DNA from: an uncultured Collinsella sp.
GTDB lineage: Bacteria; Actinomycetota; Coriobacteriia; Coriobacteriales; Coriobacteriaceae
Direction of reading: 5' to 3'
Length of the DNA stretch: 13,165 nucleotides
Assembly: GCA_902489295.1 (NCBI GenBank)
Contig: CABTZM010000045.1
Location: forward strand, 1 to 13,165
A program made the translations under genes and the position numbers. How positions within the stretch are numbered: position 1 is the first letter of the stretch; every line of letters begins with the position of its first letter. The notes under the pieces were generated by a model. It saw nothing but the letters and a program-made list of their open reading frames with translations, was not told the origin of the DNA and searched no databases. Positions 1-7,021 of this stretch are shown here, one piece after another.

Positions 1-224
1 ATGAGCGCCGTGATCTCACCCTTGTGGAAGTCGAGCGACGTGTCGTGCAGCGCATGGTGGTCGCCATAGTACACGTTGACGTCCTTGGTGGAGAGCACGA
101 CCTCGTCGCTCACGGCCTTGCCGCTCACGCGCACGTGCTTCTCGCTCTCCCCCACACTCGACAGAAAGTCCTGGGTCTCGGACGTGGCCGCATCGGTTGC
201 GGGCGTCGCATTTATCTCGCTCAT
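1..224 (-). CDS. pstB: Phosphate ABC transporter ATP-binding protein PstB (N-terminal part, cut by window edge)
   Basis: This is the first 74 codons of PstB, the ATPase that drives phosphate import through PstC/PstA at the inner face of the membrane. The start ATG (224-222) overlaps the pstA stop in an ATGA arrangement, with GGAGG about 11 bases upstream. Residues 1 to about 42 form a hydrophilic extension rich in Ser, Thr, Glu and Asp. The ABC fold then begins with VLSTKDVNVYYGDHHALHD, the usual PstB beta-strand and A-loop Tyr region (YYG at 52-54), and runs into HKGEITAL. The window ends just before the Walker A loop, so no catalytic motif is visible. The call rests on the typical N-terminal sequence and on being last in pstSCA-B order. 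The roughly 40-residue extension is longer than in E. coli PstB. Confidence 0.9.
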   Translation of the reverse strand, partial: MSEINATPATDAATSETQDFLSSVGESEKHVRVSGKAVSDEVVLSTKDVNVYYGDHHALHDTSLDFHKGEITAL

Positions 225-1147
225 TCGGCCGTCATCCTCCTTGCCAGTTGCTTGCCCACGATACGGGCGACTACGTTAAACAGCAGCACGCAAATCATCA
301 GCAGCGCCGCGGTGCCCCAAACGATCTGCTGGGCCTCGGGGCTGCCCTCGCCATAGATCTTGTAGATGTGCACGGCGAGCGACTCACCGGGGCGGAACAC
401 GTTCCAGGCGCAGGTGGGACTCGACAGGTTAAAGCTCAAGAAGTTCAGGCGAACCGGCGAGCTCATGCCCGAGGTGAAGAGCAATGCCGCGGCCTCGCCA
501 AACACGCGGCCGGCCGAAAGCACGATGCCGGTCACGATGGCAGGCATGGCCTCGGGGATCAGGATGTGCAGCGTGGCCTCCCAGCGGGTGAGGCCCATAG
601 CCAGGCACGCATCGCGCTGGGCCTGCGGCACGTCCTCGAGCGCCTGCTGAATCACGCGCACCAGGATGGGGATGTTGAACATGGTGAGCGCGACGGCGCC
701 AGAGATGATGGAGTACTTCCAGCCCAGCTGCACCGAAAACACCAGAAAGCCGAACATGCCCACGACGATGGAAGGCAGCGAGGACAGCGTTTCGATGGCG
801 GTGGAGGCGATGTCGCGGATGGGACCGTCGGGCGCGTACTCAACCAAAAAGACCGCGCCGCCCAAGCTGATGGGCACTGAGATGACTAGGGTGATCAGCA
901 GCAGGTAGAACGAGTCGAACAGCTGGTAGAGCACACCGCCCTGGGTGCCGTTGGCGCGCGACGGCTCCGTGAGGAAGCCCGGCTGGAACAGCGTCGAGAT
1001 GCCCTCGAACAGAATGTAGGCCACCATGGAAACGACGATGAGCATGACGATGGCGACGATCGCCGTCAACACGCCGGTAGCGATGCGGTCCTGCTTTTGG
1101 ACACGCCCGAGTCTCGCCTCGTCGATGTGGATGCGCGTGCTAGCCAC
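221..1147 (-). CDS. pstA: Phosphate ABC transporter permease PstA
   Basis: PstA is one of the two membrane subunits of the PstSCAB phosphate importer. The 308-residue protein has a first membrane helix at about 24-50 and several more hydrophobic stretches (about 76-104, 118-140, 146-165, 200-226, 275-297). The cytoplasmic EAA-type loop that contacts PstB reads QQALEDVPQAQRDACLAMG at 167-185, followed by LTRWEATLHILIPEAMPAI and the family hallmark GRVFGEAAAL at about 213-222. I chose the GTG at 1147-1145: it overlaps the end of pstC by 8 bases and has a purine-rich AAGGGGGCGAAGG upstream. The same frame opens 24 bases earlier at a TTG with no ribosome-binding site, giving 316 residues. The stop overlaps the pstB start. 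Translational coupling along the operon is likely. Confidence 0.93.
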   Translation of the reverse strand: MASTRIHIDEARLGRVQKQDRIATGVLTAIVAIVMLIVVSMVAYILFEGISTLFQPGFLTEPSRANGTQGGVLYQLFDSFYLLLITLVISVPISLGGAVFLVEYAPDGPIRDIASTAIETLSSLPSIVVGMFGFLVFSVQLGWKYSIISGAVALTMFNIPILVRVIQQALEDVPQAQRDACLAMGLTRWEATLHILIPEAMPAIVTGIVLSAGRVFGEAAALLFTSGMSSPVRLNFLSFNLSSPTCAWNVFRPGESLAVHIYKIYGEGSPEAQQIVWGTAALLMICVLLFNVVARIVGKQLARRMTAE

Positions 1148-2048
1148 GAGCCTTCGCCCCCTTGCGGCCAATGAGATGGATGATCAGGATGAAGATGAGG
1201 CTCATGCCCATCAGCAGCAGACCGAGTGCCCACAGAACGTCGTCCTGGGCCGTGCCCTCGGCATAGACCGCCATGGACGTAGTGAGCGTGGTGGTGATGG
1301 TCGAAGCCGGCGACAACAGCGACGTCGGCATGGCCTCGATACCGCCGATGACCATGCGCACGGCAAGCGTCTCGCCAAAGGCGCGGGTCATGCCAAGGAT
1401 GACTGCGGTCATGAGCGACGGCATGGCGGACTTGAGCACCACGTGCCAGATGGTCTGCCAGCGCGTGTAGCCCAGCGCGAGCGAGCCCTGACGGTAGCTG
1501 TCGGGCACGGCGCGCAGGCCGTCGACCGAAAGCGTGGTCATGGTCGGCAGGATCATGACGGCCAGCACGATGGCGCCGGGCAGGATGCCCAGGCCCGTGC
1601 TCACGTGGAAGACGCTCTTCATGAGGCCGACGACCACGTGAAAGCCAATCAGGCCAAAGACGACCGAGGGAATACCGGTCAAAAGCTCAATGAGCGGCTG
1701 AAAGACCTTGGAGCCAAACTTAGGGCTAATCTCGACCGCAAAGATGGCAGAGCCGATGGCGATGGGCAGCGCGATGAGCGTGGAGAGCACCATGACCGCA
1801 AACGAGGTGACGATCAGGGGCAGGGCACCGGTATAGGGCAGGCCGTTTTCGGCCGTGTTGGCCAGGTCCCACTTGGTACCGGTGAAAAACTCGACGACCG
1901 AGACGCCGTCCTTGACGAAAGCCGAGAGGCCCTTTTGGGCGACCATGAAGATGAGCGCGGCAACAACAAGCGTCACGAGCGCTACGCACGCGCCCGTGAC
2001 GCCCAGGCCCACGTTCTCAAGGTCGCGCTTTGGCAGCTGTTTTGCCAT
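1140..2048 (-). CDS. pstC: Phosphate ABC transporter permease PstC
   Basis: PstC is the second membrane subunit of the high-affinity phosphate importer and pairs with PstA. The 302-residue protein shows a first membrane helix at about 15-38, a periplasmic segment with FFTGTKWDL near 54-62 (a typical PstC signature), and further helices at about 76-107, 118-144, 153-172, 208-230 and 272-294. The EAA loop for PstB docking is at about 177-207 (LRAVPDSYRQGSLALGYTRW), followed by GMTRAFGETLAV at 219-230. Start ATG at 2048 has GGAAAGG 6 bases upstream. The gene follows pstS by 25 bases and overlaps pstA, so all four genes should be one transcript. Confidence 0.95.
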   Translation of the reverse strand: MAKQLPKRDLENVGLGVTGACVALVTLVVAALIFMVAQKGLSAFVKDGVSVVEFFTGTKWDLANTAENGLPYTGALPLIVTSFAVMVLSTLIALPIAIGSAIFAVEISPKFGSKVFQPLIELLTGIPSVVFGLIGFHVVVGLMKSVFHVSTGLGILPGAIVLAVMILPTMTTLSVDGLRAVPDSYRQGSLALGYTRWQTIWHVVLKSAMPSLMTAVILGMTRAFGETLAVRMVIGGIEAMPTSLLSPASTITTTLTTSMAVYAEGTAQDDVLWALGLLLMGMSLIFILIIHLIGRKGAKARG

Positions 2049-2073
2049 TGCAAACCTTTCCGGGGGCGATTAC

Positions 2074-3015
2074 TTATTTAGCGGAGACCTTGCCGCTGGC
2101 GTCCTTGACGACCTTCATGGCAGAGACGGGGATGAAGCCCTGCTCCTCAACGAGCTTGCCCTGGACATCGTCGGAAAGCATGAAGTCCAGGAATGCCTTG
2201 GTGGCGTCATCGGCATCCTTGGAGCAGTACATGTGCTCGGTCGCCCAGATCTTGAAGGAGTCGTCGGTGACGTTCTTGCTCTTGGGCTCGACGCCCTCGA
2301 CCTTGACGGCGTTGAACTTGGAATCGTCGAAGTGCGAGAAGTCGAGGTAGGAGATGGCGTTGTCAGTGCTGGCGATCTGGGTCTGAACATCGCCGGACTT
2401 GTCGAGCTCGGCGTCGCCCTTAAAGTCGACAGCCTCGTCACCAAAGACGGCGGCCTCAAAGGTGGCGCGGGTGCCGGAGCCGGCCTTACGGTTGAGGACG
2501 ACGATGGTGGCGTCGTCGCCGCCGACCTCCTTCCAGTTGGTGATCTGGCCGGAGAAGATGCCCTTGAGCTGCTCGAGGGACAGGTCGTCGACCTTGACGT
2601 TCTTGGAGACGACGGGGCCCATGCCCACGACGGCGACCTCGTGGTCGACGAGGTTCTTGACCTGGTCGGCCTCGAGCTTGGTCTCAGCGAAGACGTCGGA
2701 GTTACCGATGGTGACGGTGCCGGCGGCGACAGCGGTCAGGCCCTTGCCCGAGCCGTTACCCGAACCGGAGATGGAGACGTCGGGGTTGGCGTCCATGAAC
2801 TTCTCGGCAGCAGCCTCGACGAGAGCCTGGAACGAGGAGGCACCGTCGTAGGTCACCTCGCCGGAGACGGACTCGGCAGCAGCGGCGGCGCTACCCTTGT
2901 CGGCGGCGTCGGAGGCGTTAGAGCCACCGCAACCAACGAGACCGAGACCGACGATGCTGGCGAGACCACCAGCGAGACCGAGGAACTGACGACGAGAATA
3001 AGCCTGATCGAGCAT
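2074..3015 (-). CDS. pstS: Phosphate-binding lipoprotein PstS (Tat-type lipoprotein signal)
   Basis: PstS is the extracytoplasmic phosphate receptor that delivers phosphate to PstC/PstA. The 313-residue form starts at the ATG at 3015, with AGGAAG 4-5 bases upstream; the frame is open further upstream but has no comparable start. The N-terminus is SRRQFLGLAGG (7-17), a twin-arginine motif, then a hydrophobic stretch and lipobox LVGC with acceptor Cys29, so it is probably exported folded by Tat and lipid-anchored. A Ser/Ala linker follows (about 31-50). Ligand motifs of the family are present: GSGNGSGKG (84-92), GNSD (104-107) and RKAGSGTRATFE (176-187), plus IFSGQITNWKEVGG (153-166). It is the first gene of the operon, as usual for phosphate-starvation induction. 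Confidence 0.95.
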   Translation of the reverse strand: MLDQAYSRRQFLGLAGGLASIVGLGLVGCGGSNASDAADKGSAAAAAESVSGEVTYDGASSFQALVEAAAEKFMDANPDVSISGSGNGSGKGLTAVAAGTVTIGNSDVFAETKLEADQVKNLVDHEVAVVGMGPVVSKNVKVDDLSLEQLKGIFSGQITNWKEVGGDDATIVVLNRKAGSGTRATFEAAVFGDEAVDFKGDAELDKSGDVQTQIASTDNAISYLDFSHFDDSKFNAVKVEGVEPKSKNVTDDSFKIWATEHMYCSKDADDATKAFLDFMLSDDVQGKLVEEQGFIPVSAMKVVKDASGKVSAK

Positions 3016-3135
3016 GATCTTCCTTTCATACATGCGACTCGCGGGCACCCTGCCCGCTTTGCTGTTTGGAAAGATACGACCTCGATCGGACGACACCCGC
3101 GCCAGCTGCGGTTTTTTACGGGCATCTGATAGACC

Positions 3136-3179
3136 CTTACCGCAAGCTCTACCCAGCCTTTACAAACGGATAACAATCC
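3136..3179. promoter_or_regulatory. Candidate Pho box (11-base direct repeats) upstream of pstS
   Basis: Reading the plus strand, hexamers resembling TTTACA recur about every 11 bases: CTTACC (3136), TCTACC (3148), TTTACA (3159) and ATAACA (3170). The last two are spaced exactly as TTTACA-N5-ATAACA. PhoP/PhoB-type regulators bind 11-base direct repeats of this general kind (TTAACA-like in Bacillus, GTTCACC-like in Streptomyces), and pstS is their classic target. The site is 120-165 bases upstream of the pstS start. Individual matches are imperfect and no regulator gene is in the window, so this is a suggestion only. I could not fix a convincing -10/-35 pair for the operon. Confidence 0.33.
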
Positions 3180-3218
3180 AGCGCCGAACATGGCGCACCT
3201 TTTACACCAGAGGAAAGT

Positions 3219-3272
3219 AGTCATTGGGGACAGTCTTGTTTGACTAGTCATTTAAGAACGTCCCCAATGACT
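3219..3272 (+). repeat. T1 palindromic repeat, copy A
   Basis: A 13-base perfect inverted repeat (AGTCATTGGGGAC at 3219-3231, GTCCCCAATGACT at 3260-3272) encloses a second, imperfect palindrome centred on TGACTAGTCA (3241-3250). The same unit occurs at 9762-9819 and 12861-12918 in the opposite orientation, and as a half copy at 13003-13029. All three full copies have GTAG at the foot of the hairpin (here 3217-3220). Copy A lies between the pst leader and the terminator of the convergent-side operon. It is intergenic, and I see no open frame in it that could be a gene. Confidence 0.85.
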
Positions 3273-3287
3273 GCCCCACCGCAACAG

Positions 3288-3314
3288 AAAAAGCCCGGGC
3301 CGAAGCACCGGACT
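3288..3314 (-). terminator. Rho-independent terminator of the HAD-M20 operon
   Basis: On the minus strand the sequence reads AGTCCGG, a bulged T, GC, the tetraloop TTCG, then GC and CCGGGCT, followed directly by a run of five T. The stem is 7 plus 2 base pairs with one G-T wobble and a UUCG loop, a textbook intrinsic terminator. It lies about 135 bases past the dipeptidase stop, after the long hairpin at 3347-3448, and would keep that transcript from entering the pst operon. Confidence 0.8.
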
Positions 3315-3346
3315 CGTAATGCAGGTTTGTATCCAAGCAGGATATA

Positions 3347-3448
3347 GGGGTTTCCCAGGTGCCCGAGATTGCCCCGAAAGAGGAGCGCCGCGTACTTTGG
3401 TACGCAAGCGACGGTTTGAGGGGCAAGGTCGGGTGCCTGGGGAAGCCC
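3347..3448 (+). repeat. Long imperfect hairpin, related to the T3 elements
   Basis: Arms 3347-3375 and 3420-3448 are 29 bases each. They pair throughout except for one mismatch near the base and a GA/GG purine mismatch (3366-3367 opposite 3427-3428), if G-T wobbles on the plus strand are allowed. Inside lie the block GAAAGAGGA (3376-3384) facing GACGGTTTGA (3410-3419) and an apical stem GCGTAC-TTTG-GTACGC (3390-3405). The block and the spacing to the loop match the T3 element at 13035-13165, although the outer arms are unrelated in sequence. It starts immediately after, and touches, the stop codon of the minus-strand dipeptidase gene. It has no T-run, so it is not a normal terminator. Confidence 0.75.
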
Positions 3449-4884
3449 TACAGCTCTAGCTCATTCAAGCGCAGGATTGCCACGATATAAATCTTGAGCG
3501 CTTGCTTGAGCTGTTCCTCGTTGGCGCACTCGTTGGGACCGTGCATCTGGCCGCCCCATGCGGGCAGCTCCAGGCCGGTCTCCTCGGGGCCAAACGAGAC
3601 GGCGCGGGCAAAGTTGCGTGCGTACGTGCCGCCGCCCATGGCAAAGGGCTCAGCATGCTTGCCCGTAAACTCGTTATAGGTATCAATAAGCGCCTTCACG
3701 GCCGGATCGTCGGCAGAGACCGAGAACGGCACCTTCGCACGACCCACACGGCACGTCACGCCAAAACGGCCCACGAGCGGATCGAGCTGCTCGCGGATGG
3801 TATCGGCACTCGTGCTGTCGGGGAAGCGCACGTCGATGACCTGCTCAATATGGCCATCCGCCACGCGGATGACGCCAGCGTTGCAGGTAAGCGGGCCAAA
3901 CGCCGGACTCGTCGCATCGATACCTAGGCCGCGGCCATAGGCATCCGCATGCACAAAGGCCAGGAACTTGACGAACTCGTGCTCGGCAGGCGTCAGCAGG
4001 CGCTCGTCGCGCGCACCAAACGCATCCTCGGCCTCGCGCAGATACGTCACGATGAGGCCGACGGCGTTGATGGTGCCCTCAGGCATCGAAGCGTGGCCGC
4101 CAATACCGTGGGCGAAAATCTGGGCATGTCCGTTGTCGAGTGCTGTGATCTCCAGGCGGTCGGCGTTCTCGACCGGTGCCGGCAGCTCATCGGCGTCAAT
4201 CGCGAGCTCGCAGATAGACTGCGACGGAATGGCGTTGCTCGCCTCGGCACCGCTCCAGGACACAATACGGCCGCCGTCGATCTTGGAGCTCACAAATGTC
4301 GCCCCAAACTGGCCCTTCTCGGCATTGCAGACCGGGAACTCGGCATCGGGCGTAAACAGAAAGTCGGGGTCTGCGTGGTTCTCCAGATAATGGTGAACGT
4401 CGGACATGCCCACTTCCTCATCGCAGCCCAGCAGCGCGCGGAAGGTATAGCGCGGCACAATGCCGTGTTTGAGCAGATAAGCGCCAGCGTAGAGCGACAG
4501 CACCGCCGGGCCCTTGTCGTCGATCACGCCGCGGCCGAGCAGCCAGCCCTCGCGACGCTCCATCACAAATGGGTCGGTATTCCAGCCGGGGCCGGCAGGC
4601 ACCACGTCCACATGGCAGATAGTCGCGAGCTGCTTATCGCCGCGACCCGGAATATCGGCGATGCCCACAAAGCCCTCGTCATCGCTCGTCTGGTAGCCGA
4701 GCTTTTGCGCAATGCCGAGCGCGCAATCGAGCGCATCACGGACCGGGCGGCCAAACGGCGCACCGGGCTCCGCATCGGCAGCAACGGCCACAGACGGATA
4801 GCTCACCAGCTGCTCGATATCGGCGACGACATCTTCCCAGACCTCGTCGACGTACTCGGTAACGCTCTGCTCCACCTGATTCAT
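3448..4884 (-). CDS. M20 family zinc dipeptidase, PepV/Sapep type
   Basis: A cytoplasmic two-metal dipeptidase that probably releases amino acids from imported dipeptides. The 478 residues match the length of PepV/Sapep enzymes (about 470). Metal and catalytic motifs are in order: HVDVVPAG with His91 and Asp93, IDDKGP with bridging Asp123, GCDEEVGM with Glu156 (base) and Glu157, and TPD with Asp180. The lid/dimer domain has GIGGHASMPEGTIN with His264. The Sapep signature GGGTYARN lies at 417-424 and the last ligand is His448 in MHGPNE. Start ATG 4884 has AAGGAGG 6 bases upstream. It lies 53 bases after the HAD phosphatase gene and is probably cotranscribed with it. Substrate range (for example beta-Ala-dipeptides versus general) cannot be told from sequence. 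Confidence 0.92.
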   Translation of the reverse strand: MNQVEQSVTEYVDEVWEDVVADIEQLVSYPSVAVAADAEPGAPFGRPVRDALDCALGIAQKLGYQTSDDEGFVGIADIPGRGDKQLATICHVDVVPAGPGWNTDPFVMERREGWLLGRGVIDDKGPAVLSLYAGAYLLKHGIVPRYTFRALLGCDEEVGMSDVHHYLENHADPDFLFTPDAEFPVCNAEKGQFGATFVSSKIDGGRIVSWSGAEASNAIPSQSICELAIDADELPAPVENADRLEITALDNGHAQIFAHGIGGHASMPEGTINAVGLIVTYLREAEDAFGARDERLLTPAEHEFVKFLAFVHADAYGRGLGIDATSPAFGPLTCNAGVIRVADGHIEQVIDVRFPDSTSADTIREQLDPLVGRFGVTCRVGRAKVPFSVSADDPAVKALIDTYNEFTGKHAEPFAMGGGTYARNFARAVSFGPEETGLELPAWGGQMHGPNECANEEQLKQALKIYIVAILRLNELEL

Positions 4885-4904
4885 GGACGACCTCCTTACC
4901 AGTA

Positions 4905-4925
4905 AGGGGCAAGTGTGCCGCCCCT
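4905..4925. other. Small intercistronic hairpin between HAD and M20 genes
   Basis: AGGGGC (4905-4910) and GCCCCT (4920-4925) form a 6-bp stem with a 9-base loop. There is no T-run, so it is unlikely to be a terminator. On the minus strand it ends just before the strong AAGGAGG of the dipeptidase gene and might influence message processing or translation. The evidence is only the inverted repeat. Confidence 0.3.
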
Positions 4926-4937
4926 CACATCAAATAC

Positions 4938-5600
4938 CTATATAGCGAAAAGTTTAGCAAGCTCGGCCACCGAGTGCACCACCGCATCGGCACCCGCCGC
5001 CTCGTGCTCGCCCGGCGCCGCCGCGCCCGAATAGATGCCGATGCACGGCACGCCCATTGCGTGCGCGCCCTCCACATCGTTAAAGCGATCGCCGATCATC
5101 ACGGCATCGTCGGCCGTCGCGCCGAGCGCCGCCAGGGCATCGCGGACCGAATCGGCCTTGGTCTCGCGTCCCTGCGGCGGATTCATGCCAATCACCGCCT
5201 CAAACTGAGAGAGCCCGAGCTCACGCACCATGTCGATGCACTTGGCCTCCATGCGCGACGTCGCCACGGCCATACGTTTGCCTTGGGCGACCAACCCATC
5301 CAGCAGCTCGGGGACCCCATTGAACACGGGATACTCCTCCGGTCCCAGTTCATCAAAAAAGGCGCGGTACTCATCGGCCACCACAAGCGACTCCTCGCGG
5401 GAAAAGCCGTAAAAGTCGTGAAAGCTCTTCCACAAGGGCGGCCCGATCATGCGGCGCAGATCACCCATCTGCGCCTCCGAAAACCCGCGCGCAGCCAGCG
5501 TCTTGCGCGTCGAGGTCATCACCGCCCGGCCCGTATCGGCTACCGTGCCGTCAAAATCGAACAGCACGACCGGCCGCTCGCAAAGTTGCAATGCCGCCAT
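4938..5600 (-). CDS. HAD-family phosphatase (subfamily I, phosphoglycolate phosphatase-like)
   Basis: A cytosolic phosphomonoesterase of the haloacid dehalogenase superfamily. The 220-residue form begins MAALQLCERP. Motif I is FDFDGTVADT with nucleophile Asp15 and Asp17, motif II is AVATSR with Thr114, motif III is Lys148 and motif IV is GDRFNDVEGA with Asp171 and Asp175. An alpha-helical cap lies between motifs I and II (about 25-100), as in subfamily I enzymes such as Gph and PpaX. I chose ATG 5600 because GAAGAAGGG lies about 7 bases upstream; an in-frame GTG at 5633 would add 11 residues but lacks a good ribosome-binding site. It heads a two-gene unit with the dipeptidase and is divergent from degV. 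The physiological substrate cannot be assigned. Confidence 0.88.
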   Translation of the reverse strand: MAALQLCERPVVLFDFDGTVADTGRAVMTSTRKTLAARGFSEAQMGDLRRMIGPPLWKSFHDFYGFSREESLVVADEYRAFFDELGPEEYPVFNGVPELLDGLVAQGKRMAVATSRMEAKCIDMVRELGLSQFEAVIGMNPPQGRETKADSVRDALAALGATADDAVMIGDRFNDVEGAHAMGVPCIGIYSGAAAPGEHEAAGADAVVHSVAELAKLFAI

Positions 5601-5649
5601 CGGCACCCTTCTTCCCCAGTTGATGATTTCCACACCACCGCTTCAAACT

Positions 5650-5700
5650 GTTGACTATTCAACAATTGAACCTAGCAATGTAGAGCAACTCCACTATACT
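5650..5700. promoter_or_regulatory. Divergent promoter region of HAD phosphatase and degV with small palindromes
   Basis: This AT-rich stretch stands out from the GC-rich surroundings. It holds two overlapping inverted repeats, GTTGA-CTAT-TCAAC (5650-5663) and TTCAA-CAA-TTGAA (5658-5670), which look like operator half-sites. A good -10 hexamer for degV, TATACT, lies at 5695-5700, although the -35 at the right distance is weak. No clear promoter for the minus-strand gene could be fixed. Confidence 0.4.
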
Positions 5701-5756
5701 TGTCGCACTTTGCTTTCAGAAGGCGGCGCTGCCGCGCCCCAACGAAAGGTGCAATT

Positions 5757-6617
5757 ATGTCTTTTGCCATCATAACCGACTCCACGTCGGACATCTCCCC
5801 CGCCCGTGCCCAAGAGCTCGGCATTTACGTGATTCCGCTGCATGTGATTATCGAGGGCGAGGACCTGCTCGACCAGGTGCAGATCACCGCCCAGGAATAC
5901 GTCGCCCGCATGGCAGGCTCCGAGCAACTGCCGCACACCTCGCAGCCGAGCGCCGGTGAGTTCAAGGAGCTCTTCGATCGCGTGCGTGCCGACGGCCACG
6001 ACAACGCCATCTTTATCTCGCTGTGCAGCGAGTGGTCTGCCTGCTACGCCAACGCGTGCCAGGTGGCCGATACCCACGAGCTCGACGTGCGTTGCATCGA
6101 CTCGCGCACCGGCTCGGGCGCCGAGGGCCTGCTGGTGGAGTACGCGCTCGCCATGCGCGAGGACGGCCGCAGCCTGGACGAGACCGAGGCGCAGATCCGC
6201 GCGACGCTGCCCGACGCCCGCCTGCTGCTGATTCCCCGCACGCTCGAGAACCTCGTTAAGAACGGCCGCGCGCCCAAGCTCGCCGGCCAGCTGACGCAGA
6301 TGCTCAACATTCGCCTGGCCGTTTCACCGGAGTGGAAATCGGGCGAGATCAAGGCCATCAAAAAGGGTCGCGGCGCCAAGCGCATCGTCGCCAACACCAT
6401 GGCCGACTGCCTCGCATTTTTGGCCGAGCATCCGGGCTCCAGCGTGCGCGTGCTCACGACCGGCGCCGCCGAGGAGCACGAGCTCGTCAACCAGGCGCTC
6501 GCAGGCCAGAACTACGTAGACGCCGGCACCGGCCCCATCGGCTGCACCATCGCCACCCACGTAGGCGTCGACGCCATCGCCATCAGCTACTGCCCCCGCT
6601 ACCAACCCATCCACTAG
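5757..6617 (+). CDS. degV: DegV family protein (FakB-type fatty acid-binding protein)
   Basis: DegV/FakB proteins bind a fatty acid and present its carboxylate to the kinase FakA, which makes acyl-phosphate for phospholipid synthesis. The 286-residue protein has the N-terminal DSTSD (8-12), the ligand-site signature TSQPS (61-65), TLENLVKNGRAPKLAG (162-177) and the C-terminal GPIGCTIATHVGVDAIAISY, corresponding to the family's final substrate-lining segment. Start ATG 5757 has AAAGG 7 bases upstream; the frame is open back to 5700 but that TTG has no support. It is a single gene, divergent from the HAD-dipeptidase pair and facing the toxin-antitoxin pair across a hairpin. No fakA is in view, so its partner must be elsewhere. 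The family assignment is firm; the ligand is not known. Confidence 0.92.
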   Translation: MSFAIITDSTSDISPARAQELGIYVIPLHVIIEGEDLLDQVQITAQEYVARMAGSEQLPHTSQPSAGEFKELFDRVRADGHDNAIFISLCSEWSACYANACQVADTHELDVRCIDSRTGSGAEGLLVEYALAMREDGRSLDETEAQIRATLPDARLLLIPRTLENLVKNGRAPKLAGQLTQMLNIRLAVSPEWKSGEIKAIKKGRGAKRIVANTMADCLAFLAEHPGSSVRVLTTGAAEEHELVNQALAGQNYVDAGTGPIGCTIATHVGVDAIAISYCPRYQPIH

Positions 6618-6632
6618 GGGCACCTTTACCAC

Positions 6633-6695
6633 TTGCGGTGGAATAGGGGCTGTTTTTGGCTTATCAGCCGCCAATCAGTCCCTATTTCACCGCAA
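6633..6695 (+). repeat. 20-bp stem hairpin between convergent degV and the toxin gene
   Basis: Arms 6633-6652 and 6676-6695 pair over all 20 positions, with two G-T wobbles on the plus strand (these would be C-A mismatches on the minus strand). The 23-base interior contains TTTTT and a further short stem TTGGC/GCCAA (6656-6660, 6670-6674). It starts 15 bases after the degV stop and ends 15 bases before the toxin stop. It may end or protect the degV message. No T-run follows it, so it is not a classic intrinsic terminator. No second copy occurs in this window. Confidence 0.7.
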
Positions 6696-6710
6696 CTTAG
6701 AAATCGGCAA

Positions 6711-7019
6711 TCAGCCCTGCGGGCCCTGGAATAATTCCTCATGCGAGCCCATTCTGACCAGCCGGATCACAGGATTAGTCTTATGCGGCAAGTAAAGAAC
6801 GACCACATCGACCAAGCCATCGGATAGATGGAAATCGATGTGGCCGTTGTAATTGCCGCCCGGGTTTGAAAGCTCGTGGGCACCATATTCCACGGGAAGC
6901 GAGCCATGAGCTGCAAGCTCTGCGACTGCCGCCTTAAACTCGGTTTTTAGTTGCGGATGGATGCGCATCGTCCGTTTGTAATCCGCCTTAAACTGAGCCT
7001 CGACTTTAATCTCGAACAT
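6711..7019 (-). CDS. YafQ-family (RelE superfamily) mRNA interferase toxin
   Basis: A type II toxin expected to cleave translated mRNA at the ribosome unless bound by its antitoxin. At 102 residues it is slightly longer than E. coli YafQ (92). Shared landmarks are the N-terminal FEIKVEAQFKADYKR, HEL (His48), FHLSDG (His64, Asp67), and the C-terminal LVRMGSHEELF with His93 and Phe97. These correspond to the YafQ active-site His/Asp/His/Phe set; the Trp that follows Asp in E. coli is Gly68 here, and the His-to-Asp spacing is one residue shorter. The start lies 2 bases after the antitoxin stop, the usual antitoxin-toxin order. Whether it remains active cannot be judged from sequence. Confidence 0.88.
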   Translation of the reverse strand: MFEIKVEAQFKADYKRTMRIHPQLKTEFKAAVAELAAHGSLPVEYGAHELSNPGGNYNGHIDFHLSDGLVDVVVLYLPHKTNPVIRLVRMGSHEELFQGPQG

Positions 7020-7021
7020 CG

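Noticed and set aside
1026..3129. Long plus-strand open frames opposite pstC and pstS (up to about 420 codons)
   Set aside because: They are antisense to clearly conserved pst genes, have biased low-complexity composition (runs of Gly/Asp/Leu or Arg/His/Asp), and lack ribosome-binding sites. High-GC codon bias opens these frames.
3244..3426. A 60-codon minus-strand open frame between pstS and the dipeptidase gene
   Set aside because: It runs through the T1 repeat, a terminator and the long hairpin, with no ribosome-binding site.
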